The notes beneath the pieces were generated by a model. That model saw nothing but the letters and a program-made list of their open reading frames with translations. It was not told where the DNA came from and did not search any database. From NCBI GenBank assembly GCA_937930605.1, contig CALHBZ010000306.1, positions 1-6,261 of the forward strand: 6,261 nucleotides of DNA, in the 5' to 3' direction. The translations under genes and the position numbers were made by a program. Below, piece by piece: positions 5,387 to 6,261 of this stretch. Positions within the stretch are counted from its first letter, which is position 1. Every line of letters begins with the position of its first letter. The stretch is from Streptococcus oralis. GTDB taxonomy: Bacteria > Bacillota > Bacilli > Lactobacillales > Streptococcaceae.

Positions 5387-6244
5387 TTATCCATTTCGAC
5401 GTTTACGGGCTAGTAGGGCTCTGTAAAAGAAGATGTGATTGTTTTGGATATAGGGAAGGAGTGAAAAGCTAGCAATTCCAAAAGTGATCCAATTGAGGAA
5501 GTACCAAGGAAGTAGTTGTAGGTCGAGGACAAAGCGTTGAAATTTGTAACCCTTCATCAAGAAACGGCTGGTTTTCAGGATTTGACGGGGTTTAGCCTGT
5601 CCTAAATCCAGAGTGTCGCAGAGGAGGAATTCTACCTGCGAGTAGGCATAATGTTGTGGAACGTAGAGGATGTTCCCTACAATCATCAAGATGAGACTCG
5701 CGAAAAAGTAGAGGCCAAAGGTCAGAAGGAATTGTTCTGTTTCAAGGGATGAGAGGTCTAATTTTGGAAATTCAGGATGTAGGGAGACAAATCTCCGAGC
5801 CAAGAGATTGCTATAAAAGAGAAAATAAACGCCTACTAAGTTTGGAATGCTCCATAAAAAGAGGTAGAAACGTTTGAGGAGCAGAGTTAGGAAGGTTTGC
5901 GAGAAGCGCTCTTCAGCAAAGAGGGCCAGGCTTGATTTTACTGAGAGTTCTGTATCAGGATCCTTGAGGAGTCGGAGTGTCGCAAAGGCAGCACCTGCTA
6001 GAAAAATCGTGCTCATAAAAGAAACCACTAGCGGGAAGAGATAGGCTTGGAGCACTTGTGCCAGCATGTTGAAAAAGGATTGCTCTAAAATACTTTCTTG
6101 GAGACGAGCCAAGGGGTTGAGAAAGCCTGACAAGATGACCAGTATGCTAGGTAAGAGATAGACGAGAAAGAGGCGGGGATTTTCAGCCTGAAATTGCCTA
6201 GCCTGCAGACGAATAGTTTTTAAATCAATTTTTGGGTATTTCAT
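5387..6244 (-). CDS. DUF975 family integral membrane protein
   Basis: This 285-residue membrane protein has five or six hydrophobic segments (about 25-42, 68-92, 122-146, 172-194, and 236-266, which may be two). It belongs to DUF975 by its C-terminal pattern: LKTSRFLMKGYKFQRFVLDL (223-242), then LPWYFLNWITFGIASFSLLPYIQ (245-267) and FYRALLARKR (273-282). The first 20 residues are basic and precede the first membrane segment. The family's function is unknown to me. It is convergent to the MarR-DUF1304 operon and shares its terminator. The ATG at 6244-6242 gives the normal-looking N terminus, but the only upstream ribosome-like word is GAGAGA directly against the ATG. In pneumococcus, from memory, a gene of this kind lies next to tgt. 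Confidence 0.87.
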   Translation of the reverse strand: MKYPKIDLKTIRLQARQFQAENPRLFLVYLLPSILVILSGFLNPLARLQESILEQSFFNMLAQVLQAYLFPLVVSFMSTIFLAGAAFATLRLLKDPDTELSVKSSLALFAEERFSQTFLTLLLKRFYLFLWSIPNLVGVYFLFYSNLLARRFVSLHPEFPKLDLSSLETEQFLLTFGLYFFASLILMIVGNILYVPQHYAYSQVEFLLCDTLDLGQAKPRQILKTSRFLMKGYKFQRFVLDLQLLPWYFLNWITFGIASFSLLPYIQNNHIFFYRALLARKRRNG

Positions 6245-6250
6245 TCTCTC

Positions 6251-6259
6251 ATTATACCA
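6251..6259 (-). promoter_or_regulatory. Perfect extended -10 just upstream of the DUF975 gene
   Basis: Read on the minus strand, 6259-6251 gives TG-G-TATAAT, a perfect extended -10 box. Only six bases (GAGAGA) separate it from the ATG, so the usual start of transcription would fall on or next to the A of the ATG. The -35 region would lie outside the window. Confidence 0.6.
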
Positions 6260-6261
6260 TA

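Noticed and set aside
1..6261. Phage, transposon, CRISPR, toxin-antitoxin or defence island
   Set aside because: No transposase, integrase, direct-repeat array, cas-like protein, or toxin/antitoxin pair was seen. All long plus- and minus-strand genes fit ordinary streptococcal families.

Overview
The window reads as a chromosomal segment of a low-GC Firmicute, most likely a mitis-group Streptococcus (mitis/oralis/pneumoniae neighbourhood). The reasons are the AGGAGG/AAAGGA ribosome sites, extended TGnTATAAT -10 boxes without good -35 boxes, short GNRA-loop terminators, and a gene order that, from memory, follows the pneumococcal block thrC - MATE exporter - HAD hydrolase - LysM protein - MarR regulator - DUF1304 protein - DUF975 protein. 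The species was not checked by any search. No IS element, phage gene, CRISPR array, tRNA or rRNA is visible.

Layout. Positions 1-47 hold the last codons of an upstream gene, probably threonine synthase (thrC), followed by a hairpin terminator at 60-92. Next come a MATE-family exporter with a TTG start (108-1388) and, 3 bases further on, an HAD-family phosphatase (1392-2012), which look translationally coupled. A 165-base intergenic region (2013-2177) holds repeats, a terminator and an extended -10 promoter. It leads to a secreted LysM protein (2178-3377) with a long Thr/Glu/Ala linker and a C-terminal domain carrying a zinc-peptidase-like His/Asp signature. A DUF2262 protein (3527-4390) sits alone between two terminators with its own promoter. 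A MarR regulator (4549-4974) and a small DUF1304 membrane protein (4985-5347) form a two-gene operon behind two near-palindromic boxes that look like an autoregulatory operator. A convergent, probably bidirectional terminator (5349-5378) separates this operon from a minus-strand DUF975 membrane protein (5387-6244). The -10 box of that gene lies so close to its ATG that the mRNA may be leaderless.

How the parts relate. This is mostly housekeeping and envelope biology: an exporter with a phosphatase, a cell-wall-binding putative hydrolase, and a regulator with its small membrane protein. I see no clear new multi-gene system. The best leads are the predicted metal site of the LysM protein, the leaderless DUF975 transcript, the twin MarR operator, the terminator lying almost against the MATE ribosome site, and the uncharacterised DUF2262 gene.
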